Source: Acidobacteriaceae bacterium KBS 146
Lineage (GTDB): Bacteria > Acidobacteriota > Terriglobia > Terriglobales > Acidobacteriaceae
Reading direction: 5' to 3'
Assembly: GCA_000688615.1 (NCBI GenBank)
Contig: JHVA01000001.1
Span: forward strand, 186,001 to 250,000
Length of the DNA: 64,000 nt
Positions 1-9,032 of the stretch are shown piece by piece (position 1 is the stretch's first letter; each line of letters starts with the position of its first letter). The notes under the pieces were generated by a model. The model was not told where the DNA came from and did no database searches. It was given only the letters and a program-made list of their open reading frames with translations. A program made the translations under genes and the position numbers.

Positions 1-37
1 TGGGGGCCCATTGCAGGGAGAGCGATACAAGGCATGG

Positions 38-1543
38 TTACTTTTTCTGTGCTGCCAGTTTCTTTTGCGCTTCCAGGAAGCGACGGATTCGATCCAGGGA
101 GCGTGCCTTGCCAAAGACGATCATGCTCTCAAGCAGCGGCGGCGACATCGTACTGCCGGTAATGATGGCTCGAAGCAGCATGAAATTTTCTTTGACCGAC
201 CAGGACTTTTCTTCTCCCAGCTTTTTCAATGCAGGTTCTAGGGCATCGTGGGTCCAGTCCGTGGCCTCGAGGACGGCAAGCTGATCTTGCGCAAAGTTCA
301 GTGTTTCCTCAAGGTTACGTTTTTTGGAAAGAAAAACATCCTGGGGTGGAATGACATTGTCGGAGAAGAAGAAGCTGGTGAGATCTCCGAATTGGGCCAG
401 GGTCTCGATGCGAGTCTGCATCAGAGACGAGATCTGGCGGAGGTAGTCGTCACCGAAGACACGGCTGCGCACGACCTGGAAAAAGTCCTCCGGCGTGAGC
501 TTTCGCAGATATTCTCCGTTCAGCCATTTCAGCTTAGTGAGATCGAAGACGGGGCCACCGACCCGGATGTCGGTAAAGACGAAGTGCTCCACCATCTCTG
601 CAAGTGTGAACTGCTCGGTTCCGTCATTGATGTCGGCAGGCATGCCGCCGCCCATCAGGCCCAGAAAGTTGATGAGGGCTTCGGGAAGATAGCCGCTATC
701 GCGGTAGTAGATGAGCGAAACGGGATTCTTACGTTTAGAGATCTTGGACTTATCGAGATTGCGCAGAAGAGGCATGTGCCAGAAGCGAGGAATCTGCCAG
801 CCGAACGCCTTGTACAGGAGCACGTGCTTGGGGGTGGAAGAGATCCACTCCTCGGCGCGGATAACATCGCTGATCTGCATAAGGTGATCGTCGACGACGT
901 TGGCGAGGTGATAGGTCGGAAAGCCGTCGGACTTGAGGAGAATCTGATCGTCCACGTTGTTGTGTTCGAAGGTGATCTGCCCTCGAAGCTCGTCGCGGAA
1001 GGTGGTGGAGGAGGTCAGATCCGCACCGTGAGGCGGTACCGCCAGGCGTATGGTGCACGGTTTGCCAGCGGCGAGGTTCTGGCCGATCTGCTCGGCAGAG
1101 AGATGACGGCAGGTGCCCGGGTAGCGGGGAGGAAGCTTGGCGGCGATCTGCTGCTTGCGCACCACTTCGAGCTCTTCGGGAGTACAGAAGCAACGATAGG
1201 CCTTTCCTCTGTTCAGAAGGATATCGGCGTGTTCGCGATAGATTTCAGTGCGTTCGGACTGTCGATAGGGCCCGAACGGGCCACCAACATCGGGGCCTTC
1301 GTCCCAGCCCAGTCCAAGCCAGCGAAGCGAATCGAAGATCATCTGCTCGGAGGTGGGGACGAAGCGTGTGCGGTCCGTGTCCTCGATGCGGAGCACAAAT
1401 TTGCCGGAACGCTGACGAGCGTAAATGTAGTTAAGCAGGCCGATGTAAGCGGTGCCTACATGTGGATCACCGGTCGGCGAAGGAGCGATACGGACGCGAA
1501 TTGCGGTTTCTGAGCTAGCGCTTGTCATGATGGGATCAAGCAT
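38..1543 (-). CDS. gltX: Glutamyl-tRNA synthetase
   Basis: Charges tRNA-Glu (possibly also tRNA-Gln in a transamidation route) with glutamate in the cytoplasm. The 501-residue length is usual for bacterial GltX. The class I HIGH-type signature lies at residues 21-30 (PSPTGDPHVG) and the KMSKS-type loop is KISKR at 267-271. The catalytic core is followed by the helical anticodon-binding region. An alternative ATG fifteen bases downstream (1528) would start MTSASSE and fits the usual short N-terminus equally well. Neither start has a clear Shine-Dalgarno sequence. It lies 42 bp downstream of the CheX-like gene on the same strand. The family assignment is secure; the exact start is not. Confidence 0.97.
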   Translation of the reverse strand: MLDPIMTSASSETAIRVRIAPSPTGDPHVGTAYIGLLNYIYARQRSGKFVLRIEDTDRTRFVPTSEQMIFDSLRWLGLGWDEGPDVGGPFGPYRQSERTEIYREHADILLNRGKAYRCFCTPEELEVVRKQQIAAKLPPRYPGTCRHLSAEQIGQNLAAGKPCTIRLAVPPHGADLTSSTTFRDELRGQITFEHNNVDDQILLKSDGFPTYHLANVVDDHLMQISDVIRAEEWISSTPKHVLLYKAFGWQIPRFWHMPLLRNLDKSKISKRKNPVSLIYYRDSGYLPEALINFLGLMGGGMPADINDGTEQFTLAEMVEHFVFTDIRVGGPVFDLTKLKWLNGEYLRKLTPEDFFQVVRSRVFGDDYLRQISSLMQTRIETLAQFGDLTSFFFSDNVIPPQDVFLSKKRNLEETLNFAQDQLAVLEATDWTHDALEPALKKLGEEKSWSVKENFMLLRAIITGSTMSPPLLESMIVFGKARSLDRIRRFLEAQKKLAAQKK

Positions 1544-1585
1544 TAATGCTAGCAGAGCGCAGTCTATGTGTCTGATAACCGATGT

Positions 1586-2101
1586 TTACGGATGTTCGCC
1601 ATAGAGCGTGATGCTGAAGGTCGAGTCCTCGAAGCGATAAGAACGAGCTAGACGAAATGTAGAGGTCTTCTTGTGGATGTCGTAATGGGTTCCTGTGACC
1701 ACGGTAGGGACGGAGAGCAGGCAGGCGGCGCTGAGCGCAGGGATTTTGGATTTCCATGCGCCGGCGAGGATGTTGGCAATTTCGCCAAGTCCATCGAGAA
1801 CCGTGTCATCGACAGTTGTAACCTCAATCCCCATCATGCACGCGGTGATCTGTTTCGCCCCGGCTTCGTTGACGACGACCGTAAACGCTCCGCTGAGGGC
1901 TCCGGCGAGTCCGATTACGGCGGTGAGAGTGATGGGGACGTTGGTCGGGGATACCACTGTCTCCGAGACATTGACCGGAACGCCCATCATGAGTCCCAGG
2001 ACTTCAGCAACAGTCTGGTCGAGGATGGCCATATTGGTGACGGTAGCGACGAGGTTGTCGGAGGCTGAGGCGTCGAGAGACGGGACGGCGGATGGCACCA
2101 T
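1586..2101 (-). CDS. CheX-like chemotaxis phosphatase-domain protein
   Basis: 171 residues matching the CheC/CheX phosphatase fold. The key helix carries the acid-x2-amide signature, Glu107 and Asn110, within GLGEIANILAG (104-114). In CheX these residues hydrolyse the phosphoryl group of CheY-P-like receivers. There is one such helix, as in CheX, and no membrane segment. No flagellar or chemotaxis genes are nearby, so the partner receiver must be elsewhere; Acidobacteria often carry stand-alone CheX domains. It diverges from hrpB, with about 60-110 bp between starts. Function is inferred from family, not context. Confidence 0.82.
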   Translation of the reverse strand: MVPSAVPSLDASASDNLVATVTNMAILDQTVAEVLGLMMGVPVNVSETVVSPTNVPITLTAVIGLAGALSGAFTVVVNEAGAKQITACMMGIEVTTVDDTVLDGLGEIANILAGAWKSKIPALSAACLLSVPTVVTGTHYDIHKKTSTFRLARSYRFEDSTFSITLYGEHP

Positions 2102-2213
2102 GAGGTCTGGAGGTCTCCTTCGAATGTATGAAAACTCTATCGGCGACCTTTGAAGAAAGATGAGCGTTCTCTATGAATTTGACGGAGGGCGGGTGACATG
2201 TTGCGATAGGACG

Positions 2214-4541
2214 GTGAAGCACAGATCTCCTCTGCCGGTCGACGCGCTCCTGCCGGAGATTCTTAGCTCTCTTCAACGAATTCCAAGCCTCGTTCTGGAA
2301 GCTCCGCCGGGTGCGGGAAAGACAACTCGCGTTCCGCCCGCCCTGCTTGAGATTGTTTCAGGTGAAGTCGTGGTTTTAGAGCCGCGCAGAATCGCCACTC
2401 GCATGGCGGCAATGCGGGTAGCTTCAGAGATGGACGAGCAGGTTGGAGAGACGGTCGGCTATCAGGTCCGGTTCGAAGAGAAGGTCGGCCCACAAACGCG
2501 GCTCCGGTATCTCACGGAAGGGACGCTGACGCGGCGCCTGATCTCGGATCCAGACTTAAACGGAGTGGATGCACTCGTTCTGGATGAGTTCCATGAGCGC
2601 CATCTCGATAGCGATCTGGCCCTGGCTCTGCTGAAGCGCCTTCAGCGACGACGCCCTGAACTGAAACTCGTAGTCATGTCGGCTACTCTCGATGCCACCC
2701 CAATCGCTCAGTTTTTGGATGGGTGTCCGATGTTGCGATCGGAGGGCAGAATGTTTGCGCTGTCGGTGACGCATCTCCCGTATTCTCCGGAGCCTCTTGC
2801 GGTGCAGGTGAGAGATGCGGTGCAGCGGCTCATCCATGAAGGCGGCACAGGGCATGTCCTGATCTTTCTGCCCGGTGCCGCAGAGATTCGTCAGGCAATG
2901 CGCGAATGCGAGCCTATCGCACGACGGCACGGGATGTTGCTGCTGCCGCTTCATGGTGGATTGTCTGCAGCAGACCAGGACCGTGCCGTAATGCCAAGCA
3001 CCCAACCAAAGCTGATCTTTTCTACCAACGTCGCAGAGACGTCTGTGACGATCGAGGGCGTTCGAAGTGTGATCGACAGTGGTGTGGCGCGCACTGCCAG
3101 TTACTCCCCCTGGACAGGATTACCGATGCTGCAGCTGGGCAGGGTAAGCAAAGCTTCTGCGAAACAGAGAGCAGGACGCGCTGGACGAACTGGGCCAGGA
3201 CGCGTCCTCCGGCTTTATGCAGAAGAGGACTACGCCCGACGCCCTGAGCACGATGTGCCGGAGATTCTGCGCACGGACCTGTCCCGGCTGTGTCTTTCGT
3301 TACGCGCAATGGGAGAAGATAAGCCCGAAGAGATGGAATGGCTGGATGCTCCGCCGGCAGACGCTCTGACAAATGCGGAATCGCTGCTCGATCGTCTTGG
3401 AGCTGAGGATGCGATGGCAGCGCGACTGGTCCGATATCCTCTGCCACCCAGACTGGCGCGAATCCTGGAAGAGTCGGTCAAAAGGGGAGTGGGGGAAGAG
3501 GGCTGTCTCATAGCAGCGATCCTGGAGTCAGGACTTCGCGTCGAAGGAAATGACATATTCGACGCGATGGAGTCACGATCTCAGGATCCTCAGTTTCTTT
3601 TGCATTTAAAGCAACTTCGGAGGTATGTTCCTGCAGCTCCCAGGAAGCAGCAAGCGCACGATGATGCTGTTTTGCAATCGATTCTCTGCGGCTTTCCCGA
3701 TCGCGTCGCTGTGAGAAGAGCAGGGAAGCAGATCATGCTTGCGAATGGCGTGACAGCGGAGATTCAAGGGGAGCGGTCGCAGTACGAGTTTATGGTGGTT
3801 ATGGATGTAGAAGATCGAAGCGACAGATCGCTTCCGCTTGCCCGAATGACGGCCAGGATAGAACCAGAATGGCTGCTCGATCTGTTTCCCGAGCGGGTAA
3901 AGGAGCGAGCCCAGCTCGAATGGAATCGGTCTTCAGAACGAGTGGAGCTGGTCAGTGCGTTGATGTATGACGGTCTCATCCTTGAGGAGACACGAAGACC
4001 AGCGCCTGAAGAGGCGGCGGCAGAGTTGCTCTATCAGAAATCAACTGAGATAGGAATCGAACGCTTCATCAAGAAAGAAGAGCTCGACCGCTTACTACTT
4101 CGAATGGACTTTGCCGGGTTGAAACAGCCAGATCTTTTGGATGCCTTTCGTCAGCTATGCACGGGATTGAGTAGTTTTTCTGAATTGCGGAAGGCGGGGG
4201 AGTTTTTTGTCTCGGCTCTGGAGCAGAGCGCAGATCAGCGGCTGCTCCTGGAGAGAGCTCCCGACAGCATTCGTCTCGCTGGTGGTCGGCAGGTAAAGGT
4301 GCAATACGAACAAGGCAAAGAGCCCTGGATCGCGTCCCGACTGCAGGACTTTTTCGGCATGCAGGAGACACCGCGTATCGGAATCCATCAGAAGCCCCTG
4401 GTGGTCCATCTGCTTGCGCCGAACCATCGGGCAGTGCAGACCACCACGGATCTCAAAGGATTTTGGGCAAGGCTTTATCCAGAGGTTCGGCGCACTTTGA
4501 TGCGGCGTTATCCGAAACATTCCTGGCCGGAACGGCCATAA
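2214..4541 (+). CDS. hrpB: ATP-dependent RNA helicase HrpB
   Basis: DEAH-box helicase of the HrpB family, of uncertain RNA substrate. From the GTG at 2214 it is 775 residues, near the family size. Walker A is GAGKTT (33-38), the DEAH-type box is DEFHER (124-129) and motif III is SAT (156-158). A C-terminal HrpB-specific region follows. I chose GTG 2214 because KHRSPLPVDALLPEIL aligns with the usual HrpB N-terminus; an in-frame ATG at 2160 would add 18 unfamiliar residues. It is transcribed toward udgX with 60 bp between them. Confidence 0.93.
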   Translation: MKHRSPLPVDALLPEILSSLQRIPSLVLEAPPGAGKTTRVPPALLEIVSGEVVVLEPRRIATRMAAMRVASEMDEQVGETVGYQVRFEEKVGPQTRLRYLTEGTLTRRLISDPDLNGVDALVLDEFHERHLDSDLALALLKRLQRRRPELKLVVMSATLDATPIAQFLDGCPMLRSEGRMFALSVTHLPYSPEPLAVQVRDAVQRLIHEGGTGHVLIFLPGAAEIRQAMRECEPIARRHGMLLLPLHGGLSAADQDRAVMPSTQPKLIFSTNVAETSVTIEGVRSVIDSGVARTASYSPWTGLPMLQLGRVSKASAKQRAGRAGRTGPGRVLRLYAEEDYARRPEHDVPEILRTDLSRLCLSLRAMGEDKPEEMEWLDAPPADALTNAESLLDRLGAEDAMAARLVRYPLPPRLARILEESVKRGVGEEGCLIAAILESGLRVEGNDIFDAMESRSQDPQFLLHLKQLRRYVPAAPRKQQAHDDAVLQSILCGFPDRVAVRRAGKQIMLANGVTAEIQGERSQYEFMVVMDVEDRSDRSLPLARMTARIEPEWLLDLFPERVKERAQLEWNRSSERVELVSALMYDGLILEETRRPAPEEAAAELLYQKSTEIGIERFIKKEELDRLLLRMDFAGLKQPDLLDAFRQLCTGLSSFSELRKAGEFFVSALEQSADQRLLLERAPDSIRLAGGRQVKVQYEQGKEPWIASRLQDFFGMQETPRIGIHQKPLVVHLLAPNHRAVQTTTDLKGFWARLYPEVRRTLMRRYPKHSWPERP

Positions 4542-4601
4542 CCCTTGGCGTGTGACAAGCAGTGATCTACGGGACAGAAGCATTCCGCATCTAAACCCGG
4601 T

Positions 4602-5246
4602 ATGGCTACTGGGCTGAATGCGGAACGTTATCTTCCCGACAAGCGAACGCTACCGGTTCTTCAGAAGGCCGTGCAGAACTGCCATGGATGCGATCTCTAT
4701 CGGAATGCAACTCAGGCAGTTTTTGGCGAGTTAGAAGCTGGCTCTGAAGGCAATCGACCTGTCGCGGTGATGATGATTGGGGAGCAGCCAGGTGACAAAG
4801 AAGATATTGAAGGACACCCGTTCGTCGGTCCAGCTGGCAAGCTTCTGGATGAATGCCTGCAGCAAGTTGGCATCGACCGCAGGGAAGTCTATGTGACGAA
4901 CGCGGTAAAGCATTTCAAGTGGGAGCCAAGAGGCAAACGCCGCATCCACAAAAAGCCCTCCGTGCAAGAAATCAAAGCTTGCCGCCCATGGCTTGATGCA
5001 GAGTTAGAGGCTATCCGTCCACGACTCATTGTCTGCCTCGGTGCGACAGCGGCTCAAGCCATCCTGGGGTCAGCCTTCAAGGTGACGCAGGAGAGGGGAA
5101 AGATAATCACCAAAGCAGGGCTTCCCCCGATCACTGCAACGGTGCACCCTTCCGCAATCCTGCGCACGAAAACGGATGAGGATCGTCACCGAGAAAAGAG
5201 AGCCTTCATCGCAGACCTGAAAAAGATTGCCGCATTGATTGCGTAA
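4602..5246 (+). CDS. udgX: UdgX-type uracil-DNA glycosylase (family 4-like, covalent)
   Basis: 214-residue iron-sulphur uracil-DNA glycosylase. Motif I is GEQPGDKED (60-68), where ordinary family 4 enzymes have a GExPGxxE-type motif. The R-loop KRRIH (112-116) is the hallmark of UdgX, in which the His (His116 here) forms a covalent bond with the abasic deoxyribose after uracil release. Motif II is VHPSAIL (181-187). Cys27, Cys30, Cys127 and Cys145 fit the four [4Fe-4S] ligands. The enzyme is best known from mycobacteria. It stands alone, 100 bp upstream of the initiator tRNA gene and just outside the island. Confidence 0.92.
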   Translation: MATGLNAERYLPDKRTLPVLQKAVQNCHGCDLYRNATQAVFGELEAGSEGNRPVAVMMIGEQPGDKEDIEGHPFVGPAGKLLDECLQQVGIDRREVYVTNAVKHFKWEPRGKRRIHKKPSVQEIKACRPWLDAELEAIRPRLIVCLGATAAQAILGSAFKVTQERGKIITKAGLPPITATVHPSAILRTKTDEDRHREKRAFIADLKKIAALIA

Positions 5247-5346
5247 TGCCGAAGAGACTCTCGTTTTGCACAGATCTCTCTTCGATCAGGTCCTTATAGG
5301 GGATTGAGAAGATTGACCCGATGTAACAACAGCGTTATATTTAACA

Positions 5347-5423
<77 letters not shown>

Positions 5424-5447
5424 CTTAGCGGAAACGCCAACCCAGAT

Positions 5448-5488
5448 AACCCCACGTAAGAGAAGCCAACAATTCTCCGTGGGGTTTT
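5448..5488 (+). terminator. Rho-independent terminator after tRNA-fMet
   Basis: Nine-base stem AACCCCACG / CGTGGGGTT (5448-5456 and 5478-5486) running into TTTT. The loop contains a second short stem GAGAA/TTCTC. It lies on the island side of attL, so the current tRNA terminator was apparently brought in by the island. Confidence 0.75.
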
Positions 5489-5517
5489 CTGCATTTCGGC
5501 AACGTTTCCCTTCATCG

Positions 5518-6840
5518 CTACGAGCTCCTCAAGGTCTTGTTTACAACTGCTGTGTTCGCCTCGCGTTTGGACTCCATCAGGGCGTTGCCGTAGACGTTCA
5601 TCGTGGTAGAGACCTGGGCATGCCGCATCAGCTTTTGTTGAATGCCGATGGGTGCTCCCGTGTCGTCAAGCCATGAACGGTACGTATGGCGGAAGGTGTG
5701 CCAGCCGACATGGCCGTACTTGCCTGCCGCCTCCCAGCGCTCATCGTGAATCGGTAGACGCTTTCCGTTGGGCACCGGCGAATCCGTGAGACACCAGACG
5801 CCGGCACCGGCCCCACACGTTGGACACGCCACGAGGCAGCACCATGCAGGACGGAAATAGTCCTGTTGGATGGGCGACGCGTGGTAGTGGCGTCCCGTGA
5901 CGGGACTCGTGAAGAGAAGATCGGATTCCTCAACCTCGATTCCGGTTCTCTCGAACGCCTCCCGGGCCTCTAGTTCGCATTGGCGTATCCAGTCCAACAG
6001 GATCGCCGCGAGGTCTGGATCGAGCGGCAACTCATCCTCGGAATACTCAGTCTTCACGAACTTGACCCGCCCGTGGACAACCGCGCGGAAGAGCTGAATG
6101 CTGAGCTTCTCAAAATGAATGTCCGGCTTCTCGATCGCGAGAACCTCTTCGGCGCGTACTCCTGAACAGATCGCCACCAGCACCATCGTGCGATAGGGCT
6201 GGGGCACGAGTTCAAAGCCCAAAAAGAACTGATCGACCGTCAGGATCAATGGCCGTTTGCGCCGCTTGCTGATCCCTTTGATCTCCACGAGTTGCATAGG
6301 ATTGCGCTGCCATTCGACCAGCTCCCAAAACATCGCCTTCTCGAACAAGCGGTGCATGACAGCCTTGATATGGCCTTTGGTCTTCGGTGCCAAATCAAGG
6401 CCCTTCAACCACTCCTGGATCTTCATCGGCTTCATCCGAGAGAGGCGGGTGGTTCCCCACTTCTCCCGAATACGCTTGATGTTGCTGAGGTAGCCTGAAG
6501 CCGTTGAATAGCTCAGTTCGCCGATGTCATCGCTTCGTTCACCTGGGCGCACGCTCTTGATTTCAAGCAAGCGTTCTTCGGTGATGAAACGATCAAGGAT
6601 GATGTCAAAGGTCGGGTCTAATACAGCGAGGGTTGGATTTTCATCGTTGAGTTTGAGCACAAACGATCCCAGATGCCTTTCGGCAGCGGTCTGTGTCGGG
6701 AACTGTTCCACGCTCAGGTACAAGGATTTTCTCTTATTGGTTTCGGGGTCTTGGTATCGGTATTCCCAAGCCCATTGATTGTCTGCCCGCGCAACTTTAC
6801 GGAGGGTGCCGCGCTGAAAACGCTGCCGTGTGAACTTCAA
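5518..6840 (-). CDS. int: Tyrosine recombinase (island integrase)
   Basis: 440 residues from a TTG start at 6840, preceded by AGGAG; this start overlaps the TGA of xis as TTGA, a sign of translational coupling. The reading frame is open further upstream, but that part overlaps xis and has no integrase features. There is an N-terminal arm/core-binding region, then the catalytic domain with Arg229 (CSGVRAEEV), HTFRH (His381, Arg384), His407 (LMRHAQV) and Tyr417 (MNVYGN). Between the first Arg box and HxxR is an insertion with five Cys (334, 335, 339, 342, 350; CPTCGAGAGVWC), a possible zinc knuckle. It probably catalyses recombination at the tRNA-fMet att sites. Confidence 0.95.
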   Translation of the reverse strand: MKFTRQRFQRGTLRKVARADNQWAWEYRYQDPETNKRKSLYLSVEQFPTQTAAERHLGSFVLKLNDENPTLAVLDPTFDIILDRFITEERLLEIKSVRPGERSDDIGELSYSTASGYLSNIKRIREKWGTTRLSRMKPMKIQEWLKGLDLAPKTKGHIKAVMHRLFEKAMFWELVEWQRNPMQLVEIKGISKRRKRPLILTVDQFFLGFELVPQPYRTMVLVAICSGVRAEEVLAIEKPDIHFEKLSIQLFRAVVHGRVKFVKTEYSEDELPLDPDLAAILLDWIRQCELEAREAFERTGIEVEESDLLFTSPVTGRHYHASPIQQDYFRPAWCCLVACPTCGAGAGVWCLTDSPVPNGKRLPIHDERWEAAGKYGHVGWHTFRHTYRSWLDDTGAPIGIQQKLMRHAQVSTTMNVYGNALMESKREANTAVVNKTLRSS

Positions 6841-7094
6841 GGACGCTCCTGTCCAGTCACAGCGGCCTGATCGGTTGTATTCGATTTTAGGCCCGTCTCC
6901 AGCCACGAATCCAAGGAACTTAATCGGAATCTCCAACGTTTTCCTACCTTGAAGGCGGGCACTTCTTTGTGGCGTGCCTTGCCCTCTAAGGTCTTCCAAT
7001 GCATCCCCAAAACCGAAGCGGCTTCGTGAAGATCGAGCAATGGCTCGAATGCAGGAATTAGCCTGCGGGGGTTGGTTTTTGCGGTTGAGAGCAT
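6837..7094 (-). CDS. xis: Excisionase-type helix-turn-helix protein
   Basis: 85 residues with a MerR/excisionase-like winged helix: LLDLHEAASVLGMHWKTLE (about 19-37) followed by VPAFKVGKRWRFRLSSLDSWL (about 45-65), the usual order of helix-turn-helix and wing in Xis-like proteins. A strong ribosome site (GGGAGG) precedes the ATG. The stop overlaps the integrase TTG by three bases, so the two are probably translated as a coupled pair from one transcript. It likely directs excision and may repress its own promoter. Confidence 0.85.
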   Translation of the reverse strand: MLSTAKTNPRRLIPAFEPLLDLHEAASVLGMHWKTLEGKARHKEVPAFKVGKRWRFRLSSLDSWLETGLKSNTTDQAAVTGQERP

Positions 7095-7378
7095 GGAACC
7101 TCCCGTCGAAGCGGCCCCGGCGCGGCTCAGGGCAGAGATAACGTACCGTCCTCCGAAGATGGCCCACCATGCGATACGGTGTCCAATTCACAGAGGGAGG
7201 CTACTTATCAACAGGGAGAATAAGGGTCATTACGTTTACCTTTTGTGCGCAGGCTGCATCTAAATCCGCAATGTTTTAGCGGTGGGACGTCCAGCGCGCA
7301 ACCAGTTCATTTGATACCGCTTATCGCTTCACCAGCGCGTAGTCCCATCCCATCTACTCAGAGTTTATGGGAGCCCGT

Positions 7379-8314
7379 ATGGTGCGAAATGAAACGAAAT
7401 TGATGGAATCGGCCATCGCTCTTGCTGAAGAGTTGCACTATCAGCGGGCCGCCCGGAAGGTCCGTATCAGTCAGCCGATGCTGACGAAGAACATCCAGGA
7501 CCTTGAAACCATTGTCGGCGGACCACTATTCATTCGGAACCGCAAAAGCGTGCTTTTAAATGATGCGGGACGGGCCTACGTCCAACAGGCGAGACTTTCC
7601 CTCCTCTACAGCGAGCGAGCCGTTCAAGCGGCCAGGGCCGTGATGCAGGACGTGGACGTGCCTTTCCATATCGGACGTTCCCCTTATACCGACCCGTTCC
7701 TCACTTCGACTCTGATGTCTATCCACCTTCCGCTCTACCCGAAGCTGAGAATCGAATTGGCAAGCCAATACTCCGTGGACCTCGTTCATGATCTATTGGA
7801 CGGCACACTAGATTTGGTGATCGCTAACGAGCCTCCAGAATCGGCGTTGCTTACCCAAATCCAGATCGCAGATTCACCCTTCTATATTGCGATGGCGCGG
7901 AGAGACGCTTTGGCGGAGAAACCAGAAGTCACCTTCGCAGACGTGAACGGGCGCAGATGGATTCTTTTTGAACGTAGGCTGCATCCCCCTCTTTATGATC
8001 TGATCCTCGAAGCGGCAGAACGACGTAATGTGCGCCCCGGAAGTATTCAGCACGTCACCGCCCCGGAAGAGGCATTTCCGTTTGTTGCGGACAGGTCTGC
8101 GGTGGCATTTTTGGTGAAAGCGGGAGCGTTGTTAATGGCTCGAAACGGAGTGACTATCAGACCACTTGCGGAACACAAGCTCCGCCTGCGTACATTCCTT
8201 GTTTCCAGGGCAGATAACGACTCCAAGATCGCGAGTGAGATCGTGCGGACGTTCGTCCGTAAAACTTCTGAAGTTAGCACCTATAAACAGTTACCACTTC
8301 CGATTTCGGCGTGA
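7379..8314 (+). CDS. LysR-family transcriptional regulator
   Basis: 311 residues. The N-terminal helix-turn-helix (about 10-60) contains AEELHYQRAARKVRISQPML, the LysR pattern, followed by a periplasmic-binding-protein-like effector domain (about 90-295). I start at ATG 7379 because GGGAG lies five bases upstream; the ATG at 7367 lacks a site. The gene diverges from xis/int across about 280 bp. No immediately divergent metabolic target is present, so its regulon is unclear; the copper-protein operon 0.7 kb downstream in the same direction is a candidate. The effector is unknown. Confidence 0.9.
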   Translation: MVRNETKLMESAIALAEELHYQRAARKVRISQPMLTKNIQDLETIVGGPLFIRNRKSVLLNDAGRAYVQQARLSLLYSERAVQAARAVMQDVDVPFHIGRSPYTDPFLTSTLMSIHLPLYPKLRIELASQYSVDLVHDLLDGTLDLVIANEPPESALLTQIQIADSPFYIAMARRDALAEKPEVTFADVNGRRWILFERRLHPPLYDLILEAAERRNVRPGSIQHVTAPEEAFPFVADRSAVAFLVKAGALLMARNGVTIRPLAEHKLRLRTFLVSRADNDSKIASEIVRTFVRKTSEVSTYKQLPLPISA

Positions 8315-8332
8315 GTTCTATTTCTACTCCCC

Positions 8333-8533
8333 TCATTTCGGTGCCGGACCGCTGGTGCCAACTATCTGAATCTCTATCTTGCCCGCCCATTCGCAACGGG
8401 AACACGATACGATTCCAGTCGTTATCGCGCGGAGATCTATATCCGCAAGGTTGATGACGTATTCACAATTAGGGCAGACGTGGACACTCTCCCAAGGCCC
8501 ACCACTTCCCCCGTTGGCTCCGGTCTCGCTCAT
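8333..8533 (-). CDS. Small zinc-ribbon protein, unknown function
   Basis: 66 residues with two CxxC pairs, CPNC (20-23) and CSRC (44-47), spaced as in a zinc ribbon or rubredoxin-like knuckle. The rest is short beta-type sequence ending in a Pro-rich tail. An in-frame TGA sits just upstream of the ATG, so this is the longest form. It converges with the LysR gene with an 18-bp gap. There is no clear Shine-Dalgarno site. The Cys spacing makes it a probable real gene, but no role can be named. Confidence 0.55.
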   Translation of the reverse strand: MSETGANGGSGGPWESVHVCPNCEYVINLADIDLRAITTGIVSCSRCEWAGKIEIQIVGTSGPAPK

Positions 8534-9032
8534 TCGACTTCATCCGGTCTATCAGGACCTCCCCAAAGATTCGGGGTGTATTGGACGGCAGCATCGGAAA
8601 GGATGGTTCGCGCCATCTTATTTGATGGGCCATCGGACAAAAGCTTTGGACCATTTTCTTGGCAAAGAGGATTGACGAATGCTCACTCTCGCTTATGGCT
8701 TTGCGCTCTTCCAACGCTGCGAGTTCCTGCAGATCGCAGTCCCAGATTCGAATAAATTCTTCATGGAACCCCTCCCCGCTGTTTTGTTGTCCGGCACTAG
8801 AGGGATCACGTAGACACCTCAATTCGAAAGCTACCAAATAAACTCTGCTGAAATAGCAAGACGAGAGCCAGATGACAAAACTTTACATTGGCTATTCGAA
8901 TGGCAGATTGGACCATACAGATCGAATTTCCGTTCCCCATGCCGGTCCGACAAAACTTGACAAAGTGAAGAGTGAAGATCGGTCTTCCCTGTTCGTATCC
9001 TTGATTGGGAAGCCCACTTTGTAGGAGCAGAC
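8534..9032. other. Intergenic region upstream of the copper-protein operon
   Basis: Nearly 500 bp with no gene I can support. A minus-strand open frame at 8469-8837 has a charged, plausible-looking first half but overlaps the zinc-ribbon gene and has no recognisable family. A TTGACA-like hexamer lies near 8955. A clear ribosome site (AGGAG) ends the region just before ATG 9033, so the promoter of the three-gene operon should lie here. Confidence 0.4.

Noticed and set aside
248-1513. Long plus-strand open frame of 421 codons opposite gltX
   Set aside because: It lies wholly antisense to a clear gltX and has no recognisable motif; such long shadows are common opposite GC-rich genes.
6841-7191. 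Longer integrase N-terminus (557 codons in all)
   Set aside because: The added part overlaps xis and is Arg-rich without domain features; the TTG with AGGAG at the xis stop explains the start better.
8469-8837. 122-codon minus-strand frame upstream of the zinc-ribbon gene
   Set aside because: It overlaps that gene by 65 bp, its second half looks non-coding, and no family is recognised. The first half might be a remnant.
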